64,000 nt of DNA from Muricea muricata (lineage: Eukaryota > Cnidaria > Anthozoa > Malacalcyonacea > Plexauridae): assembly GCA_963855995.1 (NCBI GenBank), contig OY979718.1, positions 25,472,282 through 25,536,281 on the forward strand. Reading direction: 5' to 3'. Of this stretch, positions 53,232-64,000 are shown in pieces. A model generated the notes under the pieces. That model was not told where the DNA came from, made no database searches, and saw nothing but the letters and a program-made list of their open reading frames with translations. Made by a program: the position numbers and the translations under genes. Each line of letters opens with the position of its first letter. Within the stretch, counting starts at the first letter, position 1.

Positions 53232-56200
53232 ATATATACAACCTGCCACAGCCACTCCGATTCTGTTTTCTTTTTTTCCCATGCATGGTTGTCAGAGTGT
53301 GTCCCAAAAAAGACTATATATCCCTTGAAAATAAGTGCATGCGCCGCACCATACTGTTTCCCTCGGGCACACTCACTGAAGTGTTAATTATGTAATTGTT
53401 CACTTTGGGTATTTAAATCAAACGACGCCTTTAGAAGCGACCGCGACCATGTTAATTGGAGTAGCAATCTAGAGAGTAGGATGCAAACTCGTAGCAGTTT
53501 GAAATTTTGACTTCAAGCACGAGGGCCAGACGGTTCGACCGCATTCGCTAACTGCACCTCGAGGAAGCAACATCTCTTAGAAGGAAGACGCTCATGAAAG
53601 CCGTATGCCTTGACAAGAATTAAACCAGGTAACTATGAACTCCTTTCTACTTCTTTGTACAGCTATGTGACTAATACATGTTGAGCTTTCTTTGTTCAAT
53701 TGCTTGAAAAACCAATTGGAAATCATTGCATACCTTCGAACACAAAATTTTCGCCCTCGCCTTTATATCGCTTTGTTCGAACTGTTCCCTGATCTTTCAA
53801 CGCAATATTACTTTAATAAGTAACGTTCTAAAACACGTTTGCTGCCTTTGAGATCAATGACTTACATTGGCTTCATCTTTCGTTTTAGATGAGAAAATTA
53901 AAAAATAAAATCGAGCAGAAAATCGCCTCGCGCTTCGTCGACTCGCAACCACGAGGTAGGTATCGCCTCATATGATATTCCTTGTCTGATGTTAAATTGG
54001 AACTTTCGGAGCTCTAAACCCTCCATTAGATCATTTTGAGGCTTAAATTGAATTAAGATGCTGCTAAAAGGCATCAGAATTCCCCCCATCCGACAAATAT
54101 TCGGAATAACTTGGGTGATAACCAGGTGTTATTAACTAGTAATAATTAGTTTAATCTTTAATATTTATAAACGATTTATATATGCTTTGACATTCCTTGA
54201 ATTTTTCTTTAGACTTCGCGACAAAGAAAGAGGCCACGCGACGACGACAAGCTCTGTCCGCGACGGTTGAACAGCTACACAGAAAAACTGAACGAAGTAC
54301 GCCGACGGAAGAAGAAACGCTGAATTAAAAGCCAACAGCGAAGAACCATGCAAACATGCATGCAGCGAGGCAAGCCTTTTGTCTGCACCAGTTGTGATCG
54401 GGTGTGCTGTCTTCTTGCTCGTGTTTACTTTTTCATCGAGCTTGTTTTCCAAGAAACTATCGGCTTTTCCAGATAAGCCACGAAAAACTATTCCACATCA
54501 CATCAAGCCGATCCAAGCGACGCCTGGTCGATCCATGCCATCCTATGTTATGTCAGCCAACCGATCATGCCAGCTGAAGCCATATTAATCCAAGCCAGGG
54601 TCAAGGAATGCCAACCCCAGCCAAACCTGCTATGTTATGTTAACGTCCGAGCCAAGCCATCTGAGCTACGACGATCAGCGCGTTCAATAACGTACGAAGA
54701 AAAATCCCTAGGGCCGCTCCGATTAAAAACAAAATTTTCGCCTTAAATTTTCGAAAAAAACATGGCATTTTTCTCTAAAAACTATGTCTTCATTGAAGTT
54801 TCGTCTCTGAATTTGTTTGTTTAAGATATGTTTGAAAGGAAATTTTGAAATTTACAACATTTTGGCAAAGGATAAAAAGCTAGATATAGTCATTGCAGAT
54901 GAACGGTTGATCACTCGTCGAAGGGCGGTTTTATTTCGAGTCGATATTTTCCGTCTTGCTGACGAGTCATTCCGATTGCTCGTTAAGCAGCCACTCAGCC
55001 AGCGTAAATTTAGGTCTGGCCAACCTTTGTGCTTGTTGTCCGCGGCATGAGGTTGGAATTGCACGTCAGCAAGCCTGGGAATACTGACTTGGACTAAAAC
55101 TGAACTTTGATTTGTGGTCGGTTTTTCGTTAATTTGCCCGGTTTATCTAGCGTTCAATTCTGCGGCATTTTAATTCAGATTTTAAGATTTTTATCACAGA
55201 TATTTAGAATAAACACGTTTTTAAGCTAAACCATTAGGCAAAACAAAAATCCAAAGCAATTGGAGGCGTGCAATGGGTACGTACGATAACGGAGACGACA
55301 AGGCTCTGCAGTCTTGAGTGAGTTTATCAAATTTTTTTTTTCGTATTGCTTCTATTTCGGTTTGGCGAATTCTGCCAATTTTTGTGCATGTTCATATTGG
55401 CAGTAACGGACTCCTCTCTTGAACATACTTGCTTTGGTGCGTAAAGCTCGTTCTCCACTAGGCGAAGTTGTTTCCCAAAAGCGCAAACAGTGGATAACGT
55501 GGTAGTTAGATGGTTCGCTTTGGGCGAAGGGGGCTTTAGCGATAGGAGCGCGATTCGCGACGGCACTAGTCTAGACAGGATCATCAGTCCTAGGATGCTT
55601 GCAAGTACAGCATTGCCGGATTCTAATCTTGTGAACCGCTGTACTTCCTTACTTTTCAATAACTTTTTTGAGTGTAAAACAGTGCCCATGACAAAATTGA
55701 CCTGATGTGGAAGGTACCACATAACAACTGGCAAAGCTTTTCTTGGAACTAGGAGGGAACAAATGGTACCCATAGTTTAGAGGGTACAAGTGGTACCTGT
55801 AAAAAGAGAGATGCTGTGTAAAATAAGAGAAGAAGAGGGGCCCCTTTCAATGAATCTTCCGTAGCAGGTAAAAGCATACACATTGGTTCAGCTGGGCTAG
55901 GCTAAGTCATGCTACCAGTGTCCAAGTTTCTTCTCTTGGTGTGAGGCAACGCAGACGATCAACGAAAGACGTAAGTGAATCAACCCCTGTTTATGGTAGC
56001 TCGTAGGTGCGACACGCACTAGGTTAAGTTAAGCTAGGGACATGACGAGACGCTATACTCGGGGGTATTATAATTGCGCAGAGGCTAGGGCACTCGGCGA
56101 ACAGTGCATGACTGTGTAGATAGAGTACAGTAGACAGTTCAGTTGCGCGACACACCACATTTACACAAAATGCAAAATGCATTTGAAAATATGCTTTACA

Positions 56201-56946
56201 AAATGGGAAATCTAATATGGCGAAGAAGAAAAGAAATAAAAAATATATAAAAAATAAATGAAGCCATTTCAATTCGGCTAGTTGAATTACCTAGTTTGGG
56301 ATATAGATTTTCTATTTTCTGACCAAGCCTTCAGATTCAAGTTGTTAAGACGTTTGCAGATATCAAGACGCGAGCGCATTGACTGTAAACGTAAGAAATA
56401 ATGTACTGTTTCCTGACGGGAGACGGACTTATTTCTTTCTTGCAGCTGCGTTTGTATTTATACTAAAATGTAAACAGATAAGGCCTGCCTTGTGGAGAGC
56501 TTACATATCTTGCCCTGTTAACGAGCTAATTCCTGTAAGGCAAAAATTTTAATGCTCAGATTCAAGGTGTCTTGTTTTTTAACATGGCTGCCATGAAAGC
56601 ATTCCATCGACTGAGCTCGCGTATGATTGTAATAGAAACGTAGAATGTTTCCATGTTTCATTCCACGTTCCTGCAACTGATCATACATTAGCTCGGTCAA
56701 AAGTAAAGTATATTAAATAAACATTACCATAGATAAGTTTGGTTGACGCTGTTAATATTTCTTTGAGCACAGCATGTGAGGGTTTTGCATGGACAAATTT
56801 TATTTTTGAATGAAATCTTTGAGGAAATTGTTTTGGTATCATCGATTTAGTTTTCTTTTGAAGGCTTCTTACAAATCTTTAAAACATAGGATTTACCCAT
56901 GTAAAATTCTCACTGTGTTCAGAGATTTGTCAAGCAAAATCAGACT
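53232..56946. other. gene-free stretch
   Basis: 3.7 kb without a recognisable gene. Frames at 54165-54452 and 55327-55773 (minus) and 54817-55050 (plus) lack family motifs and compete with frames on the other strand, so I do not call them. Confidence 0.4.
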
Positions 56947-57128
56947 TAAGCCTCTTTTAAACGACCAAATTTTCTTCAGCAAGTTTCATGTGTTAAATGT
57001 TTTTTGAGTGTGTAAATTAGGAATTTCCGACAAATTTGTCAAAAATTCCCAATTTACACGGTCAAAAAATATTTGACAATGCAAATGAAATTTGTCAAAG
57101 AAAGTTTGGTCGTTTAAAAAGGCCTTTA
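56947..57128. mobile_element. MITE (~182 bp)
   Basis: AAGCCTCTTTTAAACGACCA with AATTTTCTT is mirrored by AAGAAAGTTTGGTCGTTTAA with AAAGGCCTTTA. CATTTGCATTG/ACATTTAACAC are weakly paired inside. Confidence 0.65.
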
Positions 57129-57862
57129 AACTAAAACGCCACGCCAAGTTTGGATACTTTTCAGTACCCAAACAGATGTGTGCTCTTAAGTGTTTCATAC
57201 TGCGCCCAGCACTGCGCTGCGCACAGATCAGGCGCGTTAGGGTAGCGTTAGGGTAGAGACATTATTGGCTTAAGGCTAGGAGCGAAAAGGAAGCGCGTAG
57301 ACATTTAAACGCATAATTCACACATCAAAAATGTATCCAAGTGTCTTTGTCTTCTACATTGATTGCAATGTGGAACATTTAGAAGTTGGTATCATTTTCT
57401 TAATTATTGTTTCTAACGATAGATACCTCAACGTATCTCTAAAAAGCTCAGACAAGTAATTCTCAGCACTATCAATTTGTTAGTAAGAGTTTTTTTTGTC
57501 TAGGAAATTTTGCATCGCGCTGTGCAACGGAAAAATATGGCGGCCGAGAAATAATTTTCGAATGTTTTTAATTACTGCTTTTTCTTGATACATTCATTTG
57601 ACATAGGATACTATGTACTATTTATATATCTGTTGTAACTAGTTAGGAAATAAAATTTTGCTTTGTGTTTGTTGTCAGTGTTTTGATATTTTGGTTTCGA
57701 ACTTTGGTTTCGGACTTCGCTTTCGGACTTCGTTTTCGGCTATACATGAAGCAGGGTTATTTCCCCGGGGTGCGAAAATTCGGTTGTACAAAAATCACCG
57801 AGATTTTTTCGAGATCTTTGCTTTGCTGAGGAGCATCTCTACATTGCAAGTTGTGGTTTTTC

Positions 57863-58153
57863 CTAAGGTGATTTCGGCATAATGCCATAAGCTGGATTAT
57901 TTTGGACATTGTGTTTCTTCCTTCTCCAGCATTTTCTTTTGGGTTTTATTCTGAAAGTGCAGTTTCTACCTGTGAATAAGCTACCACAATGCCCACAGGC
58001 GTTTAAAGTCGATTGATAATTTTCTTCTGCATCCTTCATATTCGTCAGACGATCGTCGAAGTGTTTCACCATCATAATTCGTGGTAGTTCAGGACATTTC
58101 TCGTGGTATTCCTTTGCTACTCCTTGTAAAAATCTAAGTTTTCTAGCAGCCAT
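57863..58153 (-). CDS. C18orf21/UPF0711-like protein, N-terminal exon
   Basis: Translated from the Met at 58153 (an in-frame Met lies 23 codons upstream), the frame begins MAARKLRFLQGVAKEYHEKC. It then has LPRIMMVKHFDDRL, a zinc-ribbon-like CGHC and FRIKPKRKCWRRKK. Order and spacing (AAR..L/Y..H..CP, later C-x2-C, then R.KPK) match the N-terminal half of vertebrate C18orf21, a protein linked to RNase MRP/P. The family is about 200 aa, so about half is missing. After KKHNVQN the frame loses likeness and stops, and no strong splice donor or later exon was found. The segmental duplication begins only ~270 bp upstream of its 5' end and may have disturbed its promoter. Confidence 0.5.
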   Translation of the reverse strand: MAARKLRFLQGVAKEYHEKCPELPRIMMVKHFDDRLTNMKDAEENYQSTLNACGHCGSLFTGRNCTFRIKPKRKCWRRKKHNVQNNPAYGIMPKSP

Positions 58154-58419
58154 AATTGCAGTTTTCCAAAAATACGGAGGCCTTCTTTGTGTCAATGCCT
58201 GCGAACAGGCATAAGTAGACATATAAGTAGTAGGAACACAAGACCTGCATTAAAATTTTCAGTTTGCAATTTATTTTTTTGTTATTATGTTTTCAAAGCT
58301 TTTCTGAGGGTTGTCCAATACTGTTGCAACCACTCCATTCGTATCATCTGTAAATTTGAACCTGTCTTACTGATATATAACTAATACCAAATCCTGCTCA
58401 TATCACTGCACCACTCGAT

Positions 58420-59120
58420 CAGGCGTTGTAAACCTCCTCTCTACGCTTCTTTCACCACAAAACTCTTGCAACTCTTTCATGTTCCATTCCTTGACCATTT
58501 CTGTCAGCTATTTTTTAGCTGCTACTAGTTGTATGCCGATGTTACTCAAGAATTTTGCAGGTTGACCTCTAATGGCAAAGAATCATCTCAGAACCGGAAT
58601 AAATTCCATTGTGGAGCAATCAACTGCATGTTCAAGTTGGACAGCTTGTGTGTTAAGGGACGTAAACAGAACTCCATAACGTTTGGCGATCTTGTTTCGA
58701 CTTCGGAAAGTCCAAAGTAAGTAGCAAGAGGTAGTGTGAAATGCGCGTGTAAATGGTGACAATTGTTCAGTAGATCACACATTAACTGATTCTAAACTTT
58801 CTTTGCCATTTCACGAAAGGACACGCATTTGAACTTGACTAGTTTTGCCAGAGAATCCAGTACTCTACCCTTGTTTTCGTTGCAGTGGTGAATACTCTGT
58901 TATGAACACGTTGATGCATGTACCGCATTAACGCTATCCATTGCTTCTTGGGTAGAAATGCGGGGTGCTTCATCTCGTATGAAACTATATTCGTATCGAT
59001 CCTTCCTCCGACTCTGATTACACCGTCCGTATCAATAAATGGCCTTAATTTTCCTTTTACTTTACATGCAATTCTCGTTGAGCTTCAAGGATTCAAAGGA
59101 TTTCTTATTCATTAATTACT
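58420..59120 (-). pseudogene. BEL/Pao integrase fragment, second copy
   Basis: The duplicated part of the relic at 24677-25900, starting abruptly inside the integrase segment (equivalent to 25205). The same broken frames are present, so decay preceded the duplication. Confidence 0.88.
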
Positions 59121-59369
59121 CCTCAACACTTGAGGAGTAATTGAACAATAGTTCCTTTCATCACAATTTTCTTTTCATCATCAAAACATCCCGGATTAGC
59201 GACGAATCCGGAATCTTTTGCCCTTAGTGCAAACGGGGTCTTATACATGCTCATGTCCAGGCCTGGTTGGTATAATTTAGTTATATAACATAAAAATTAA
59301 TGTGAACGAAATGCACATCGTAGAGATAACGCTTTATGTATTTTCATGTTTTTTTTTATCATTTTATAG

Positions 59370-62300
59370 TGACATGAGTGTGGAAAATCTGAAGTTTCTC
59401 AATAGCGAGCAAGCGCTAGCAGATTTGGCGGCGTTCGTACAAGCGATGAACGTTAAGTTTAAATTATCCGGTTGTAAATGGATTTGTTTTGGTGGATCAT
59501 ATCCAGGGTCGTTATCTGCGTGGTTTCGGTTGAAGTTTCCTCATCTTGTTGCAGGTATGCGTCTATACAACTTTATTAGTTCCAATTAGTTCCACATGGT
59601 TCAGCCGAAAGTCACGAGACTTGTGCAAAACCGATTTAAGTAGATGTTCTACACTCTCTTTCTCTGAGCTTCCAAAAAAGCAACTTTATTTTCCTAATAT
59701 TTCCCATGGTTTCTATCGTGAAGCACCTCATGTCGCCCGTGTATATTTAAGTTGTTAATATAAACGTGAACGAACATCATATTTGATTTCACAAGTGAAA
59801 TTTACTTTTCACACGAAATAACTATTTCACATCGGAAATTAACTTTCACATATAAACCACTAGTATAACCACGTGTGAAAAGAAAAATGTAACGCAAAAT
59901 TCACATATGAGATTTTTAAATTTCACATCTGAAATGATTATTCTCACGTATGAAACATTTCACATAAGTCCTATGTTAAAGGGAAACAGCAATATATTTT
60001 TTTATTGACTTATTGATAAGAACCTCTAAAGTAACCTAAATATGCGTTGTTGCTTAGTTTCTAAAATACTGAAGGACAAAGAAAGATAAAGACACTACTC
60101 ATCCACCATCTTGGATATTCAAAAACCCCATGACGTCACAACGTGGGTAATTGTTTTTTCTCTTAAAGAAGCGATTAACAAGCATGTTGAATGTTCAAAT
60201 CTGAATTTGTATGTATATACTTCTTGCGTAAATTTGCGAAGTGTTGAAGAAAATTTCATTGAGATTTTAACCAATTCACAGCAAGTTTTATACAGTCTAC
60301 CCAGGTTGTGACGTCAGTAAAATAGACCTAATTATAAAACAAGATGGCGGATGGCTACTATAATTTGTTTTCAATATTTAGAAACTAAGTATGTTACCAA
60401 AAAATTAACAACGGATGTTACAATTACTTCAAAGGTTTTTATCAATATTCCGATAAAAAATTTTGCTGTTTTCCTTTAATAAACGTTGTTGGTTTTGCTG
60501 TTTTTTGGCCCGCCGTTTTTCTACTTTGGCTTTATGCTACCTAAACCTACCGATGGGCGCGCCCGTTGAAAAATCACATATTTCAGTACTGTTAGGTCGA
60601 TTCGCGCTTCTAAATAGAAATTTCGTCAATTTTTTGCTTATAACGTAAGTACTAACGCTGAAATATTAACAGAGTTTTGAATTTCAAAGTTTTGTTTGAT
60701 ACGATAAGGTTAAGGTACAAAACGGCCGCCCAGCTGAACCCGCGTACACATACAGCTAACCACTGAAGCAAGCTTCAATTACGGGTTATGTATATACTGT
60801 AGTACCTTGTTTTCAGGCGCTGTTGCAACAAGTGCACCTGTAGTGGCTGAACTTAATTTCAAGAGTTACTTGGAAGTCGTTTCGGCGTCCTTACGAACAA
60901 CAAGTTACGGTGAAACCTGTACAGATAACATTGCCGGCGCTACGAGAAAAATCCAGTCAATGTTAACGAGTGATGAGGGACGGCAGCAGCTTTCTAAAAT
61001 CTTCAGGTTTGCAATATGAATGCATTTCAATTAAATTTAAATAAAAAGACATTAATTGTATTAAAATCAATCTCCAATAGCTGTATATTGTTAATGACAG
61101 TATTTCTTATAATTTATATTACTTTTGCGGTTCGAGTACATATCTTTAACCGGTAGAATTATGGAAACTTTTACAGTATAATATAAATCACTAATTAGAA
61201 CTAAAAATTCAAAATGATACGCGTAACCGCAGTTCTTTTTTATTATCCATCAAAAAAGCATGCAGGCATTGAACTGTATTCCATGACAATTTGTCGAATT
61301 TTTATAGGCTGTGTGATCCATTGAGTGATAATGAGGACGATATATCTAATTTTGCTATAAGCATTGCGGGAAATTTCATGGGGGTAGTGCAGTACAACAA
61401 GGATAACAGAAAGTTTGAGGTATGAAACATTCACGTGCGTTGAAATGGTAGGGGGATAGTCTGGATTGCAGAGAACTCCTGCATGGAACCCTCTCTACTG
61501 CCATCATCAAACGTATGTACAAATCTTGTTCTGTTGTTCAAACTATCATGTTTGAGCCATGGTAGACGTTTGAAAACTGATTCTTGTATACAAACTCTCG
61601 CTTCGTCATTATGTGATCGACTATATACCCTATGAATTAAATTGTTTCGGCGGTAATTTTTTTCAAAGATTGCGAAAACTGATAAACATGCTGGATGCAG
61701 CAAAATGAAAAAAGGACGGAAGCTATAGTTTAGTTCTCTCACCTAATAGGGGCAAAACAGACGGTAACGTCATTTTTACTTAGGGGCTGTTCTTGTGCTT
61801 TTTAGGGAGCCGCTGGTACCAATGTAACAATAGATGTGTTGTGTAAGATAATGAGCAATGAGAACATGGATGAAGTATCCCGATACGGACAGGTAAACAG
61901 CTTATTGTTGGATGCTTATGGCGAAGAATGTCTTGGCGTTATTTATGCAGACATGATTGAAGACTTAAGGAAAACTTCATGGAACAGTTCTGCCGCTGAA
62001 GGAGGTTAGATTTATCAGGTTTCTATTTTAAGAAATTTTGCAATATTTCTAGCATCTATTTAGCTTTGACTATTTGTTTCTCAAAACATCGTATTGTAGG
62101 CCGACAGTGGACCTACCAGACGTGCACGGAGTTCGGCTTTTATCAAACAAGCGATTCTCTTAAACAACCATTTGGAAATCTTTTTCCATTGAAGTAAGAA
62201 TATTTTTCCTTTCGAATGTATAGTCATGAATTCCTGGCAAATTCTCCAAAAACTCACATTATGATGCTTGTGCTTCTTGTTAAGGGTGTCCATTAAACGG

Positions 62301-62944
62301 TGCATGGACATATTTGGTCCTCAGTTCAATCAGACAGAGATCATGTCTGGAATTACTAGTACTAATACAAACTATGGAGGACTGCGAATTGCTGGAAGCA
62401 AGGTAAATGTTTATGTTTATAATTATAACAAAATGTTAATTACCAATTAATTCCTGTTCGAGCGATTGCTGCTATTCAAGCACTTTTCCGAATCTATACA
62501 GACAATCCGTGTACTAATACTACCCATGCAGCAATTATTTATCCATATGTTGGTTATTTGAAGCGTGTAAATGCTTTTTCAAGTTTCACACAACTTCCCT
62601 ATAATAGGAACACGAGTCTCTACTTCCTTTATTAAAACGAGGAAACACGTGACGGTTTTTTCGAACCATCAATGCCCATGTTTTCAAAAGGCTATTAATT
62701 TTTATAAATGATGAATACTCAAATTCAGTCAGGTCATGGCTCGTGACTATCATTGGAAAATAGTTTCTATCATATTTTTCTATAACCGCGGAAGAATGAG
62801 CTAGTAATTGTTGGCCAACCGTGCTGATGAACATCTTTGCTAATTCGTTTTAGATTGTTTTCCCAAATGGTTCTATTGATCCTTGGCATGCTCTGGGCAT
62901 TACAACTGATGTCACGTCGGAAGAACAGGCAATATTTATAGAAG
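59370..62944 (+). CDS. S28 serine peptidase, partial second copy (exons 2-8)
   Basis: The exons are 59370-59554, 60817-61006, 61308-61419, 61806-62004, 62100-62193, 62285-62402 and 62854-62944. Lengths equal those of the first copy, all splice sites are intact and there is no stop. The Ser motif GGSYPG and the Asp motif [11 protein letters not shown] are retained. Exon 1 (signal peptide and the QRYWYNSTF region) is absent upstream because the duplication breaks inside intron 1. The His exon would lie beyond the window end, if present. Amino-acid changes from copy 1 include Ser to Arg (exon 3), Val to Ala and Ser to Asn (exon 5), Gln to Arg (exon 7), and Ile to Thr and Pro to Ser (exon 8). Without exon 1 it is probably a young 5'-truncated duplicate, unless a new first exon is used. 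Confidence 0.85.
59976..60479. mobile_element. fold-back element in intron 2, copy 2
   Basis: Duplicate of the 26772-27293 element, carried along in the segmental duplication, with TTAA-containing ends. Confidence 0.6.
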
Positions 62945-63665
62945 GTACACCTAGCCAGATTACTAAGTTCTAAACTACCAATTGATTAGCGGTTATTGGG
63001 CAAGGCGAACAAATTTAATTCTAGCCTAATTAATGTGTGTGTGAGCGACTACGGGGCCCTTGATGCGTTACACTTGCGTGGATTTTGATAAGGCCTTGCT
63101 GAATTTGAAGCTATTTTTCAAATTGGGCCCCTAAAAGGTTGGGAGCCTGGAACAAGTTGCCATCCTCCCCCCACCTCTCAGCAACCCTGCTAAGGTGTCA
63201 TAAGTGTGACGTTTGCACATCGAAGAATCTTTTAACAATTATTATGTAGTTGATTGCTTCTTTTCATCTGTTTCCGGTCTGAATTTCGACATGTCTATGA
63301 TTTCTACTCGAGATTAAGACAAATTTGCCCTTTTGACTTCGACATCGAGAGAATCTAGTGCCACAATATCTTGAGGATTTACTGGGGCGTTCCGTTCCAG
63401 TCTGCGGCTCGCTCGGTCCGTACTAAAAAACCGAAGTCCGATATTTCACGGTACAGACCGAACAAGCGAGGTCATTAAACTGTTTATTATATGGCTCGCA
63501 GCTATTTTCAGAGTTAGTGTGACATTTTGTATTTAAATGACGTAGATCGTGGTTTCGTTAATTACAAAAAACTTGAACATGATAAAACTTTATTTTTTGC
63601 GCATAAAGTTTTCAAACATAACAGTAAAACTCTAAATACCGTAAATAAAATAGAATATTTTAATG

Positions 63666-63856
63666 GTATTTTTCAAAAAAAGGTTGAAAATTGGCTATTT
63701 TAATTTTATTTTTATTACACTGAAAGGAGATCTGCTATAAAAAAACATGAATAAAATATACTATTTATAAACTCGAAACTAGAATAGGCTATTTCACCTC
63801 TTTTAAATTGCAATACAAGGAAGGAAATTTTCAAGTAAGGGAAAATATTATAAATA
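63666..63856. other. unique AT-rich sequence after the duplication end
   Basis: Not shared with copy 1. No motif recognised. Confidence 0.4.
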
Positions 63857-63857
63857 T

Positions 63858-63910
<53 letters not shown>
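63857..63910. repeat. (TA)n microsatellite
   Basis: TACATACATATATA followed by a pure TA run, at the intron 8 position equivalent to the larger tract of copy 1. Confidence 0.9.
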
Positions 63911-63988
63911 AAAGACAACGAGTTGGATGCGATAGAAGATTTAAGTCAATAAAATCTTCTATCGCAGCCAACTCGTTGTCTTTCTTAT
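63905..63988. mobile_element. near-perfect hairpin embedded in (TA)n
   Basis: TATAAGAAAGACAACGAGTT with GG.TGCGATAGAAGATT is mirrored around a short AAGTCAATAA-like loop. Arms are about 38 bp with one mismatch. It has a different sequence from the palindrome at 31061-31208 but the same arrangement at the edge of a TA tract. Confidence 0.85.
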
Positions 63989-64000
63989 ATTATGTGTTGT

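Larger units (their letters stand above)
58420..63665. repeat. segmental duplication, copy 2
   Basis: Collinear with 25205-30843, including introns and the shared intronic repeats. It lacks the 27587-27972 palindrome and the neighbouring (TA)n tract. Differences are sparse substitutions and small indels. Confidence 0.95.

Noticed and set aside
55327-55773. 148-codon minus-strand frame and its plus-strand counterpart
   Set aside because: No family motif, both strands are open over the same stretch, and the start lies among low-complexity sequence. Left uncalled.
57235-57258. Telomere-like GTTAGGGTA repeats
   Set aside because: Only two imperfect units; no array.

Overview
The window looks like metazoan nuclear DNA from an AT-rich, transposon-laden genome. 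Genes are split by GT-AG introns and many families of dispersed short inverted-repeat elements are present. LINE, Ty1/copia-like and BEL/Pao-like relics occur together. A RING/SWIM protein of a type I associate with cnidarian repeats is carried on mobile DNA. A cnidarian, possibly an anthozoan, is my best guess, but it is inferred from style and not proven. Nothing prokaryotic (operons, Shine-Dalgarno sites, CRISPR) is seen.

Layout. 1-23.4 kb is gene-poor. It holds an ACATGTGA-type palindromic array, a degraded LINE reverse transcriptase (4.0-4.9 kb, minus), a degraded copia-like element (10.8-13.1 kb, minus), SINE-like tRNA heads and many MITEs. 23.5-31.8 kb carries a complete nine-exon serine peptidase of family S28 (PRSS16/TSSP-like, 498 aa by my splice reading). 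Its first intron contains a BEL/Pao fragment. Its last intron contains (TA)n arrays, a perfect 56-bp-arm palindrome and a hammerhead ribozyme. 34.1-35.6 kb is an intronless 520-aa multipass membrane protein on the minus strand.

36.7-43.2 kb holds two nearly identical DNA transposons inserted head to head, 27 bp apart. Each has its own 9-bp target-site duplication, long terminal inverted repeats and a subterminal GGACTC/GGACCC hexamer array. Each carries one five-exon gene for a RING + half-RING + SWIM zinc-finger protein, and no transposase catalytic domain is visible. This is the strongest candidate for an undescribed system. 43.4-47.7 kb is a region bounded by inverted repeats that encodes a THAP domain. 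47.7-57.1 kb is a series of fold-back and MITE-like elements. 57.9-58.2 kb has a C18orf21-like exon on the minus strand. 58.4-63.7 kb is a second, very similar copy of S28 exons 2-8 that lacks exon 1 and breaks inside the BEL/Pao fragment.

Functionally, only the S28 peptidase, the membrane protein, the THAP gene and the C18orf21-like exon look like possible host genes. The THAP gene may itself be transposon-borne. The rest is mobile DNA at various stages of decay, with the RING/SWIM elements clearly young.
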